Of a stretch of DNA of 64,000 bases, positions 47,879 through 60,400 are shown one piece after another. The stretch's first letter is position 1. Each line of letters begins with the position of its first letter. Position numbers and translations under genes: made by a program. The stretch comes from Costus lasius (Eukaryota > Streptophyta > Magnoliopsida > Zingiberales > Costaceae), in contig CM050450.1 in NCBI GenBank assembly GCA_027563935.2, forward strand, positions 26,957,439 through 27,021,438. The letters run 5' to 3'. The notes below the pieces were generated by a model. It had not been told where the DNA came from. It ran no database searches and saw only the letters and a program-made list of their open reading frames with translations.

Positions 47879-49370
47879 TGTCTTGCATTTTAGTAGTAAT
47901 TTTTATAGTTATTTCATGTTAAATCTAGGCTTATTTTGACACTTTTATACTCTTTTAAGGCTTATTTACTGGAATGCTTCGGAATCTTCACTTTTTTGTG
48001 CTTTTGTGGAATTTCATGTAAAATCACCCATTTTTACATCTTTTGAAGATTCCAAGGCCATAGGGTGATTTCTTATACGAAGACGAAGCTACATGTCAAA
48101 TTTGAGCTTAAATGGAGTTAGCCTGAAAAATACGGCCTGGTGAACCCCGTTCACTAGCCCAGTCGCCAGCCAGCAGAACCTCATAAAGAGCTTCACGGCC
48201 GGGTGAACCCCGCGGGGTTCACCAATATTCCTTTAGGCCGAAACCACCCAGAGCAAAGCACAGCCAGGTGAACCCGGCGGGGTTCACCCGTTTCTTCTGC
48301 CGAGAACTGCACAGAGGGAATCATGGCCAGGTGAACCTGGCGGGGTTCACCCGTGATTCTAACCCAGGCGACGACGAGTCCGAGTTCCATTCGGATTTTC
48401 CATGATTTCCGACCCGGTTGGAGTCATAATTTGGCAAGTAAGGACTCTTTGGAAAGCTCTTTCGAAGGAGAACGCATGGAATATAAAAACCCTAATTTTC
48501 ATGCCCTAATCATCGAGTAATCACACGACGAAGCAGCGAGGGTGGAAGAACACGGCGGAAAGACGAGTTCGAGGCGATTTTCGGAGATATGATCATCGGA
48601 GCACTTTGATTCTTCAGGATTAGTTTCGGTTTATTGTCTCCTATCCATTAGAAACTCTTCCTTGCAATTTTCCTATGTTAAAAGAGAGACTTTTGAACGT
48701 TTCAATGATGATTGCAGCGTAAACCCTATTTCGGGGCTCGGTCGAAGCCCGTTGACGATTCTTATTCGCAAACTTTATTTTAATTCTATTATTTGGATTG
48801 ATTTGTGAGCATATTTTACTTTGATGCACTTATATCGTGATTTTATCTTGGCCGAGTATTTTCATGTATTAGCCGTTACCATTCATACCGAGAGGAGGAT
48901 CGTAGGGGTGGAATCTCTTAGTAAAACTTGCGAGACCTCGACACGAGAGTGCTTGGTCTTCGCTTGAGGGTTTCATAATCTGCTATAGAACTCATTGGGT
49001 TCGTCTAAAACGATCTACCGCAAGAGTAGTAGATCGTCTTAGTCGAACACTAGGGTGTACACTCGAGAGAGGGCACCTTATACCCTAGGGTTAGATTCCT
49101 TATGCAAAACCAATAATCCAAATAACTAATATCTTTCTTGTGCGATTAAGATCGTCATCGTGGTGGAAACTGTAGCCCTGATATCTCTCTCATATCTACT
49201 CTCTACCGTCGTAGTTGTGATTGCTTGTTTTTTTGATTTAGTTCTCAAAATCACGTTTCGATTCGCCTAGCTATTAAAACTTGGATTTTCTAGTACTCAA
49301 CCTTGTTCCCTGTGGGATTCGACATCTTTTATATTACTTCGACATAACCGTGCATTTGCGGGACGTGTCA
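47879..49370 (+). repeat. 5' LTR of the plus-strand gypsy element
   Basis: It runs from TGTCTTGCATTTTAG to GGACGTGTCA, 1492 bp, 6 bp before the PBS. It is homologous to the LTR at 1025-2608 in opposite orientation. No matching 3' LTR was found downstream. Confidence 0.8.
48138..48352. repeat. Palindrome array in the plus-strand gypsy LTR
   Basis: GGTGAACCCCG...TTCAC, GGGTGAACCCCGCGGGGTTC, GGTGAACCCGGCGGGGTTC and GGTGAACCTGGCGGGGTTC recur every 50-70 bp, as in the LTR at 2053-2347. Confidence 0.85.
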
Positions 49371-49376
49371 AGTTTT

Positions 49377-49394
49377 TGGCGCCGTTGCCGGGGA
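49377..49394 (+). other. Primer-binding site complementary to tRNA-Asp
   Basis: TGGCGCCGTTGCCGGGGA is identical to the PBS at 1001-1018 on the other strand. Confidence 0.9.
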
Positions 49395-49759
49395 ACAACG
49401 GTTGATATTAGTATACTTCTGAGAATTGGTAGACTAAGCTTTAGGTTAGTTTTTCTTTATTGCACTGCTATTTTCTTTTTCTCTACTTGCCCGTTGTCTT
49501 AGAACTTTAAAATTTTGACTGACCCTTTTATGCGAAGAAGTTCTAGGGCAAATACATTCTTTGACATTAATCCAGAAATCAAGCGCACCTTTAGGACAAG
49601 AAGAAAGCTGAACCAACTTCAGAAGAAAGAAAACATGAACCTTCCAGGAGGAGAAAATCAGATGTAGCACATTTAGCTTGATGTGAACAATGACCGAGTA
49701 CCACAACCAATGGGGAATAACTACAACAATAGGACATTGAAAGATTATTCTGCTCCCTA

Positions 49760-50641
49760 CGCTCATGGTTTTTAATCAGGAATTGCTAGGCCCGCTATTG
49801 AGGCCAATAACTTTGAAATAAAACTTGTTCTTCTTTCTATGGTGCAACAAAACCAATTTGGCGGTTCTCCTCGTGAGGACCCCAACATGCACCTCTCTAT
49901 TTTTCTAGAATATTGTGATATACTGAAATTAATGGTGTGTCTGTTGATGCTATCAGGTTGCGATTGTTTCCTTTCTCTTTGAGGGATAGAGCGAGAGCTT
50001 AGCTGCACACACTACCTTCTGCTTCAATAAGAACATGGGCAGAGCTTTCTTAAGTCTTTCTCTCCAAGTACTTTCCTCTATCCAAGACGATTCAGTTGCG
50101 GAATCAGATAACGAGTTTCATGCAGAAAGATGGAGAATCCTTATATGAAGCTTGGGAGAAGTTTAAAGAGCTCTAAAGGATGTGTCCACATCATGGAATA
50201 GAGACTTGGGTCTTAATCCAAACGTTCTATAGCGGTTTGGATTACAACACAAAACTCACAGTGGACGCTGCAGCAGGAGGCACCTTAATAAATATGAGAG
50301 TTGAAGATGCAAAGAACCTCCTCGAGGACATAGCGATCAACCATCACCAATGGACATCTGAGAGAGGTACTTCTACCAAGAAATCAGGTAAGTATGACCT
50401 AGACTCTCTGACTGCTCTTTCGGCTAAGGTGGATAATCTGACTAGAAAGATTGATTCTTGGTCTGTTAATTTAATGGATGTTAACGCTATTTCTTGTGAG
50501 GTCTATGGAGTTGCAGGTCATGCAGGGGCAGATTGTCAGGTAGGAGATGGACAGATGGCTGCAGTTCACTCTGAACAATTGAATGCTGTTGGAAATTTCA
50601 ATCCCATCAACAATCCATATTCTAACACATTCAATCCATGA
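49760..50641 (+). pseudogene. Gypsy gag (Athila/Tat-like), inactivated
   Basis: It reads through NNFEIK, QQNQFGGSPREDPNMHLSIF, MCPHHGIETWVL and a C-terminal zinc-knuckle-like CEVYGVAGHAGADC, in which the second cysteine is Tyr. Frameshifts and stops (for example TAG at about 50000) break it. The open portion is 50180-50641. It is the same family as 1-701. Confidence 0.85.
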
Positions 50642-50653
50642 TGGATGCTGGAA

Positions 50654-51860
50654 AAATTAGTTGATGGGTTGGTCATCTCAATATGACTAAGCTAAAAGCT
50701 ATGGTTCAAAAGAAATTAATTGATGGGTTGCCCGAAGTGTTGAAATTCGAGAATGAATGTGTATGTCAAGGCTATCAATTTGGAAAGGCTCATAGGCTTC
50801 CCTTCAACAACTCGAGTTCGAGGTATAAAACCCCGTTGGAACGAATTCATAGCAACCTAATGGGTCCAACTCAGACAGCTTCTTACTCGAGATACACCTA
50901 CTTGCTATTGTTTGTGGATGATTATACGCGATTCACGTGGGTTTACTTCGTGAAACACAAGTCAGAAGTATTCTCAAGGTTTCTCGAGTTCAAGGAAACC
51001 GTGGAAGGGGAGTTGTGCAGAAAAATTTGAGTTCTACGGACGGACAATGGAGGAGAGTTCTGTTCCAATGAGTTCTTTTCTTATTGTTGGAAGAACGGTA
51101 TTAAAAGAGAGTTTTCATGTCCGGAGACCCCACAACAAAATGGGATAGCGGAGCGAAAGATCCGACATCTTGTGGAAACGTGTAAGAGTTGGCTACATAT
51201 GAAGAACTTGCCGAAGGAGCTATGGGCAGAGGGTATGAGATGTGCAGCTCATGTGATCAATCGGGTGCCACTTAGTCCGATTAATTTTAAATCGCCTTTT
51301 GAGATGCTCTTTAATGTCAAGCCTAGCGTGAAGTACTTTCGTGTCTTTGGCTCTATTTGCTTTGTTCATGTTCCTGATTCTCGAAGAAGAAATCTAGACG
51401 CTAAGGTTATAAAGTGTATTTTCATCGGCTACGACGAGGGAAGAAAAGGCTGGCGGTGCTTGGATCCGGCAACATTTAAATCTGTCGTATCTTGTGATGT
51501 AGTCTTCGATGAGATTTCTTCATACTACTCTAAGGATGCTGGCGTGGAAAAGAGTGATACAATAACCTTGCCATTGTCACACTCGTTAGAAAGATCATCA
51601 GAGGAAGATCATGGGGAAGGGGAGAGTTTCGTTTCTCCTCGAGATGACTCTCCCGAAGAGGAAACAACAAGCCAACGTTCAAGAAGGAATATCATCAAGC
51701 CCTCTCGGTTTAGAGATGACAACTTTGTGACAATTTTCTCCTGCCTCTTGGCTAATCCAGTCGATGATGAAAAACCTTCCTCCTATGATGAAGCCAGTGG
51801 AGTTAAAGAATGGGAAGCCGTAATGAAGGAAGAGATGGTTGCCTTAATTATGATCAGTTT
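50654..51860 (+). pseudogene. Ty1/copia gag-pre-integrase and integrase fragment fused behind gypsy gag
   Basis: GHLNMTKLKAM at 50671 opens the gag-pre-integrase domain (CQGYQFGKAHRLPF with one lost Cys). Integrase follows with FVDDYTRFTWVYF, RTDNGGEF and QQNGIAERK, so the D-D-E positions are kept. The frame is interrupted by one TGA at 51028-51030. It ends abruptly at about 51850 after the WEAVMKEEM block at the start of RT. There are no LTRs of its own. It is a different copia type from the element at 15696. Confidence 0.85.
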
Positions 51861-51889
51861 ATATAAGGCTTGTAATGTTTTTATGTAAC

Positions 51890-52579
51890 ACAGTTAGATC
51901 TAATTTGTACATAGCAAGTTCTCTTGGATAAAAAATTCTACTTGGTGTTTCTTGACTACACGGTGTTATAGATCCTGTTATTTCTCTACAGCCTCCACTC
52001 CATGGCGGCGCCGGCTACGGCTACGGCTACAAGTCTACAACCTCGCCCGTGAATCTGTCTTCGCAACGCCATTCGCTTTTATAGAGGAGGGAGATCAATT
52101 AGAAGGAGAGCAAATTAAATGATGCAGTATTGATTAATCTGAGAGCGAGCAGCTGCGTGTCCCATGGATGCACGATTCATGGGGAGAGAAGGTGAACGGA
52201 GCGAATTGCGCGCCCACGTCCCTGGGTAATTTAGCAAGGAAATAGTTAGCAGTGGAATTGATGTGTGCCCTAGACACCATTTCCAATCATATCTGTGCGG
52301 CTGGTCGGTTGGGACTAAACATTTGGATTCGTCTTCGTCTTGTAGCCCATGCCAAGACAAAAAAGAAAAAACAAAGAATGTGTTTTCTTCTCCATAACTC
52401 TCGCAATTTCTTTTATTCTCAAATATAACTAAGTTAAGATAAGACTCCTGAAAATTTAAGGATTCTTTTTTAAAATACAACACCTCATCTCGTTGAAGAA
52501 CAATTCTTATTCAATCAATGCACTTGGTTTTCTGAAAAATGGGAAAATTATTGAAACAATTTAATACCCAAAGATGATT
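51890..52579 (-). other. Unassigned region with a promoter-like TATA box
   Basis: On the minus strand TATAAAAG (52077-52083) is followed by a GC-rich leader down to about 52000 that ends near the copia fragment. It may be the promoter of a gene truncated by that insertion, but no coding sequence is recognisable. Confidence 0.3.
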
Positions 52580-52906
52580 TTATTTATTCGATGGTAAAGT
52601 AGAGGAACTTTTGCGGATAACCCAGAGGAACCGCAGCCCGCTCAGCTCTAACCCCAGGGCGAGCTCCACGGTCTGTGCTATCCACAGGGTTCCGCCGCAG
52701 CCGAACGAGAGGAACAGCACCGACTCGGGAGGCGGAGGTTGCGAGTATGACGAGGGTGACGGAGAAGCCGTGGTGGGCAACAAGTTGCTTGGCAAGCTCG
52801 GCCAAGGGAGTGACGTGGCCAATTCCGGGTACGGTTAGGAGCGCGACGTGAGGGCAGCGGTGTGGTGGGTTCGGAAGGTGTTCTCCAAGGCGAGATCAAC
52901 AGACAT
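52580..52906 (-). pseudogene. UDP-glycosyltransferase (UGT72-like) pseudogene with internal deletion
   Basis: Family members glucosylate phenolics, including monolignols. An ATG at 52906 starts MSVDLALEN. After a 1-base loss the frame reads [35 protein letters not shown], the UGT N-terminal fold. Without a gap this joins, in another frame, [37 protein letters not shown], normally more than 200 residues further on. It then stops, so the PSPG sugar-donor box is missing. A TATA box lies upstream (52977-52985). It is clearly non-functional. Confidence 0.85.
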
Positions 52907-52976
52907 GGCCTCTCTCCCTCACGCTTGTCTCTCCTCTCGGTTACGCACACGCGGAAGGCCGTGACACCTCGAAACA

Positions 52977-52985
52977 TTTTATATA
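52977..52985 (-). promoter_or_regulatory. TATA box of the UGT pseudogene
   Basis: TATATAAAA on the minus strand lies about 71 bp before the ATG at 52906, so the promoter arrangement of the original gene survives. Confidence 0.6.
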
Positions 52986-52989
52986 AGAG

Positions 52990-54459
52990 AAACACGATTA
53001 CATGTTTTGTTTAGTTTGTTAAATAGTCAAGGATCGAGTGAGTGAGTGAGGGAACCACACGATTACATTCCAAATTGGACCAAAGGCCCCACATCCAAAG
53101 CCTAAATAATAAGGGTGAAAAAAGAAGAAATTATTATCATCAATCATCTCGTATATGCATGCTAGACAAATCTGTGTATTTTTTAATCCGGAAATTTTTT
53201 TTCAAGAACACTTAACTGCCTCATATTTATTTTTTATTTTTATTATTATTAATTATAATTATAGTGCTGGGTGCAGTTTATTTTACATTTTAATTAATTC
53301 TAAATAATTTATTATAGTATGATTTTAATATTTATATTAATTAGAACAATAAATAAAATATAATAAACTAATTACACATGCGATGCGATATATAGTTGCT
53401 ATATTGCCATCTAGATGTGATTGCTTTTGTAGCCAATACTGATGCCATTCTTGTGGATCTAGTAGCATTTACATAAAGAAAATATTGAATTATCAAAGTA
53501 AAGTCTTTCGTGATGGACTGATGGCATCTAAGATTTGATAAAGAAATAATCCTCTCTCACACTTAGACCTCGCAAAATCTAATCTTATCCGCTAATCAAC
53601 TCGACTCGATACGAAGTTAGGCAAATTTAGGTTAGCCATAATCATGTTCGAGTCAAAAATAATCGGGTTATGTCAGGTTGTAAATAGGACCCGCTTAACT
53701 CGATTACATTATATATTTATATATAAAAAATTTAAATATAGACTCACTTAACTCTTATTGGTAGCTCATAAACTCAAATATCTTTTAATTATCTTTTAAT
53801 TCAAATTTCGACCCACACATAAACCCAAAATTTTATTATTTTTAATAAAATTTATATTAATTTATTATTTATATTTAAAATATAAATAATAAACAGATTG
53901 TTCGAATTATGTCGAATTAACTCGATTATATTTGGGTCATATTTATGTTAGATAATTTGACTCAATTAATTAAACGAATCGTGTTTAAATTGACTTAATT
54001 GAATCACGGATCATAGCTGACATGACCTATTTTATGACCCACTGATTTAAATTACCAGATCTCACACTATGCTATGTGGAAAATTAATATTCTCACTGTT
54101 ATCAATTGAGACCCCAACTAATAAAGAGAACGGCTTTACTTAACAAAAACTATAAGCCACTCCCTTGCCTCTCGGTAGGCTAGCTTATGCAGTGGTAGGA
54201 ATAGGGTCAACACCTACCACATCAACTCCTGTACTGCTTTATTTGTTTCAAGGCACGGCTGTAATTACATTCAAATATTGTGAAATTTTCCCCTATTAAT
54301 GCTCCAAGTAACGAGTTAATCCAGATCAACAAATACAAGCGAACTGCATAGACTCTCGTGCGTCTTTAGGCTACCATAAGGACAGCAATGAAACTTCTAG
54401 GATCGCAACAAATTCAAGGGCCTGAAGCAGATAATCCCCTCTTCACAGGAGGATTACAT
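52990..54459. other. AT-rich intergenic region and TOM1-like 3' flank
   Basis: It includes a stretch at 53560-54060 with many ACTCGA/TCGGGTTATG-type words common in plant repeats, then the presumed 3' UTR of the TOM1-like gene. No gene is seen. Confidence 0.5.
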
Positions 54460-57400
54460 TTAAAAGGTGATCAGATCATTCTTCTGCTGCTGCTGTTTCT
54501 TAGGATCAGGATCCTTCGATGTGCTAGCTTCCTTCTTACCGAAAATCATCTCATCAAGATCATCTAAAATATCTTGGTCTCCACTTGGCATAGTTCTGGA
54601 ATCTGGAGGTTTTCTAATGAGTGCATCCTCTCTGCTGACTCGGGGAGAATCCTCCGGCTCCACAGCAGTTGGTATCATAGCAGGTTCAGGTTCAGAATGT
54701 ACTACTAGAGGCTTTTTCAGTTGTTCATACTTGGAGAGAACCTTTTGGAGCTCATCATTCACATTCAAAGCCTCAAAGAGTACAGCCTCATCGTCGCCTG
54801 CGGTCTCAATAATTCTCTGGACAGTGTATTGACTCTGGTAGCACTGTTGAATGAGAGTGCTTGTCAAATCATCCTGTCCAGTTTTGGAGAAAATGTCCCG
54901 AGTCAGAAAACAACCAAATAATCGAAACCACCATGAGCTAGTAAAGATAAAAGGATTTGTTTGTTTTTCAGGAGTATAAGACAATGCAATGAGAGGAATA
55001 TTACATTGCATATAACAACTTGAGGTCAAGAAATCATTAGCATACCTATCTGATGCAAGCCAATAACAATTGTCAACATGGGCATCCATCCCAAAGGAAC
55101 AAGTAACATTAAGATAAGAATGATGAGAACAATGGAGATGTACCTTAAAATAAACCAAACACTACCTTCCAAAGAGCAATAAATAAGCAGCAGAAAAGAA
55201 TATTACGCTAGGGAGTTCTTCCACTTCGTCTCTCCAGAAACAATTTATAACTTCATATAGGCTACGCTGATGCCAAGGGAGAAGGCAATTGTTTGAGGTG
55301 CCTGTAGGCGAGTTCTAGCGCAAAGACCAGGATAATTAAACACTCTCATTCAGGTAAAGAAAAAGGAACTACTTTTTTTCAAGCCACAGACAACAAAAGT
55401 AGGAGAGAAAATTGTGAAGCGTGAAAATGGTCATAGTTACCAAGTACAGCCAATTTACCCTAGTTCCGCGTCAGCTAAGTCCATGGTAGATGCAGTCACA
55501 TTTTTTGAAGAATAAGCAAGTCTTATTGTCTACGACAGGTAAATGTTTGGACGTGCATTAAGCGGAATGAGAACCAAGTGGGAGCTTCCTTCAAATGCAA
55601 GCAGCGGTAGAAAAAAAAAACTGGTGCTTAAATAACAAATTTGGCCTTAGTGAACACAGTAAATGGTTCTTATATGATTTACACACTTTCTTTCAAATCC
55701 AAATTTCAGTAAACAAAAACTCGAAACTAATTGTCATAAAAGAAAATCATCGAACCCAGTGTGTTACTTCTCATCGGTTCTTAAACCATTTCTGTAATGT
55801 GCAAATAAGAAACAAAAGATGGGGAGAAAAATAAATAAATAGTTACAAAAGAAAAAGACATACCAAATAGAGAAAATCAATAATTCAATCAAAATTGATA
55901 GTTAAAATAGACTTAAAGCCATATATATAAATTTTTACGCATAATCCTAAAAAAATACAAATAACAAATTTAATACTTACAACTATCACATAATTAACCA
56001 CCCACTGCATCTCACATATAAAACCTACCAACATACAAATTACAAAATCAAAAAGTCATACTTTACTTTAATTAAAAATCAAATTGCAGCATATCATTCT
56101 TTCCACAAGAAAAACTAGACTTCCGAGTAAAATCAACTTATCACATTTAATGCCTAAAGAAACCTACATGAACATATGAATTTGGAAGCCTGTGAAATTT
56201 GCATGTCCATATTTCTCTTGTTTTTTTATTTTTTTCCCTTCCCAAAAGGTTTAGTTAATTTTATCCTTTTTCTCATTTATTTGTTTGCCATTCATGTCAC
56301 ACGTGTCATCTAGCCGGGGAAAAGTCATTTCTTGTTTACCCTTTACAGTCACGTGACTGCACCTATTCTCTTACAATTTTGTGCCCCCAATTGTGGTAGT
56401 GAATCTAGTTGGTGTTGTGTGAATGCCAAGTGATGGAGGGCCAAACACAGCTCTTAGAAGATCCACTAGGGCTCGGAGGAAGCCCATCAGGTATGGCTTC
56501 ACTTAGAGTCCACTTTCCTTTTCAGTACTTTCCTTATTTGCATTGCATAGCATGATAGGTTAGTTCCACCCCAAAGTCTATCATGTAGTTTATTTTATGA
56601 ATGTTGTTAGTAGGTTGTGCATTGTAATGTCATGGTAGGTTAGTGCATGTAGTTTGGATGCATTTAAAGATGGCTCAAGGGATACAAGTTAGCTAGCTCA
56701 CTCTACTCCAAGAAGCTAGTTCCCATTATGGAAAGGTCACTTCAACCTAGCTCAAAGGGGGACTTTCAACTCAACTCCACTTCAAAGCCCCACCCCAAGG
56801 CCCTTTCCAATTGAAGAAGATATCAGCCCATGAATTTATTTGTGCCATCCTCAAGCAACAAATGGAAGCAAGGCTCAATCTAGATCCATAAATCAAGGGG
56901 CGCCACTCTAGATCCACAAATCAAGAGGCGCCTAATCTAGATCCACAAATCATGGTGAATCCCTTCCTTCCTCTCCTTGCCGCTCAAGCCTACTTGGAAG
57001 GATTTTGAATTCAGCCAACTCTCCACCCATGCGACATCAACACAAGGAAGAAAGCCAAATTCGAAATTCAAAAGCTTTCCTTTGAAGACTCTCCAAAGAA
57101 GACAACAATATCAGCCATTTAATGCCTTTCTTCATTTTTGAATTATCACCAAGAATGTAAGGGGCGCAAGGGGCCAATGACCACCTTGCCCTCACCTTAT
57201 CCTCATCCCTTAGCCGCCTATAAATGTATCCCATCGCATCATGTGCATAAGCATTGTTGAAATAAATTGTTGACTAGTTTCCTAGCCAAAGAAAGGGTGC
57301 TTGTGTCGCCTAGGGTGCTTGTGCCGCCCACCACTTCTCCTTTGGGTGCTTGTGTCGCCCAAGCCTCTCCATCTTCCCCCTCTTCTCTCAAGAGCCGAGC

Positions 57401-60400
57401 CTCTTCTTCTTCTTCTCCTCGTCCTCACTCCATCCAAGCAAGGCTGAAAGTCTCCATCATCAAGGCAAAGCACAAGAACTCAAGATGGCGCCAAAGAACA
57501 TGGAAGCATCCTTGATCTCCCTCAAAGCGCATCTCTAAGTTAAGTGCTCTTCCTTCTTGTGTTTTCTCTTTACACATCTCAAGAACATCTTACTACACAA
57601 TTCTTGGACTTGTAGGACTTGGCGCAAGGAAGTGGCGCATCTCCCCCCTCTCTTGATCTCCCCTCTTTAGTTAGTCCCTTGTCTTGTTAGCAAGAGAACT
57701 TGGAGGATTAGCCTCCCTCTTGACTTTGATTATTGTTACATTTTAATTCTGCATTATAACTCACCCACGCCTATGTGGGGTTGCTGAATGCCCTGTGTGT
57801 AACCTGCACCTTCCATCAGAGTAGGACCAGTGAAGAACGAGAAGGACGGTCCTTCTATTCTCAAGGGCCGCACTGTAAGTCTTCTTTAAGATTATTGTCA
57901 TTTCTTTCTTGCAAGTAGTTAACTTTCGGATTTTCTATCTAAAATACAAAAACTCTAGTTTTCAATCTCGTTAGTTAAAGTCGGGTTTTCTCTAGTTTAT
58001 GATACTACAAAAAAACTACTTCCGAAAATCGTCGTTTGCATGTTTGTGACTTCCTCCTACATCACCAAGTTGGAGAAGGGTAGGTGGATTGGGATGTGAA
58101 GGTGGTTGCAGATGTGTGAAGGTACACGCTTGACAGCATTAGTTGGCATGTAGCAAGTTTCTTATCGTGGTGGGGAAGCCATATCAATGGTTTCTCAAGC
58201 ACCGAGGGATTTATGTAGAAGCGAAGGCAAGAGTGCTGACTATCAAGGTAGTTAGAATTGAGTTTCTAGTAAAAGTTTCACAGGATGACGGGATTAATCA
58301 TGGGAGTTAAAAGTATATTTTAACAAATATAAATTCACATACTAATAGTGAATGGAACATAAACATATTAACATAATAACATAGTATCAATTAAATTGTA
58401 TTTAACCCACTTATGTATACAAATATACTATTTAGTTTTTTTACTATTTTTTAAAATAGTAAAATCAATTAAATACTAATCAAAGGAAAATTGAGTAGAA
58501 ATACAATAATTATAACATCAAAATCATTACGGGTTATGTCTCAAATAGTAATGAAGTCAACAATACGTAGAGCATCAAATAGACAAGACAAAAGTGGTTC
58601 GCAACATGTCTGCAATAGTGTACAACTAGTAAATAACCTAAGGAGATAAACATTTGAATTAATAGGGGTTCACTAGTGAAGCCGAACATAGTAGATGATA
58701 ATGTTAAAGGTGTTGTTGGTCAACCGAGACCATAGAAATAAGAAAAGAGAATGAAAAAAATAATCTTGTATTGTAATAATTATTTAAACAACTTTGTAGT
58801 TTGGGTAAATGGTTTGCGAATATACAAATTGAAGGTGAGTTAGACATTAAGTCACTTATTATATTGGATTAGAACAAATCATTGTTCCATATATTCAACA
58901 ACCATGATTGTCAATCCCATCATTCATACCCATTAAGTTCCTATACATTTCTTAAATCATTTGAGCCTTCGTTTTCAAAACCAGTACATACAAGTCTAGT
59001 CTCGATATGATTGGTATTAGTGAGTAGATATGTATCCGGAGGTATTATTCCAACTAGTACCAGCACATCAGTATAGACTAATTTTTGAAATCCTTAGTTT
59101 GAGCTAATTTAAATCATAAGATCATAGGATTTAGAACAAGTTCCCAATAACACTATAGTTGTGACAAAAAGAAGGACGAGATTAGATTTAGCTCTCTTAC
59201 CAATTGACACAAGACAATATGAATTAAATAGAAGAAAAAATAGTCATGCTCTGATACAAGATGGACATAGGTTAGGGTTGAGGAAAACAGATTAGAGATA
59301 GCACAAAAAGAGATACCTATATAGGAATAATCAAAAGCTACCATTATCATATACTTTAACAACATATATTAGCCTACAGAGTATCAAAAACTGCATTAAC
59401 CGCCCACTAGCACTAGAAGAAGCAAAACCTACTGGCACGCAAATTACACATTTTAATTTCATTAAAAAAAATCCACAAATTTGCAATGCATACTTCATTT
59501 GTGAAATATCTCCAAGAACTTTTCATACTTCCAAAGAGAACAAACAAATAAAAATTAATAGACTGCAGTTGACATCAAAAATGGAGAAACAATGGAATGG
59601 CATAGATTGCAAATTTCCAAATGATAACATAAGGCACAAGGATAGAAGAAACAACTATGCAATGCATATACATCTGGCATCCATATCATGAAAGAATGCA
59701 GTCACAGAATTTTCCAAAAGTTTGGGATGAACTGGTGAACCACATCTATTTGATTTAAATAGATAATCAAAACTAACAACGTTGCCATGAGACGTAGAAG
59801 TTATCCATTACTAGAATAAAGTGAAGCAGAAGTTTTACGTAGTTCAATGGGAAAAATGAAAACAGATTATTACAATAAAGAAGAGAAAATAAGGCAGTGA
59901 AAACATTGGGAAAGTGAGAAGAAAAAGATCAATGCCAAAATGTGCAGAAGACAATCAATCTTTGCAAGAAAAATCCCCATATAATTGAATTATCTCAAAC
60001 TATTTATGAATTGATAATTAGCAAAGACATGCAAAAGTTTTTACACTTAATATGAAGCTTTACATCCATTCCGATGAAAAATTTACTACACTGGGTTCGA
60101 GATCCTTATTGTGTAAGTTCTAGAAGAACAATTATAGAGTGCAAAGCACACTAAGAATCAAAAGTAGCAACCGAGTTTTAACTTTTCACACTATCAAATA
60201 GATCAATAAGGTAATATAGACTACTCCCTAGCATCTACTCAAATTATGGAACTGTAAATATATAAGTCATATATATATACATATATACAATTCTCATAAA
60301 CTGAAGTTAGCAAATCATTGCATAGAAGTCATAGTTAGCAAATCAACAAACTAACCCTAGAAAAGAAATACTAAATTTAATTTGCATCAACAAATCAAAT

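Noticed and set aside
54460..55158. Extended 232-aa frame upstream of TOL exon 3
   Set aside because: The extension beyond 54873 is intron read-through: a good acceptor (CTGGACAG) at 54874 joins the GAT domain in frame with exon 2.
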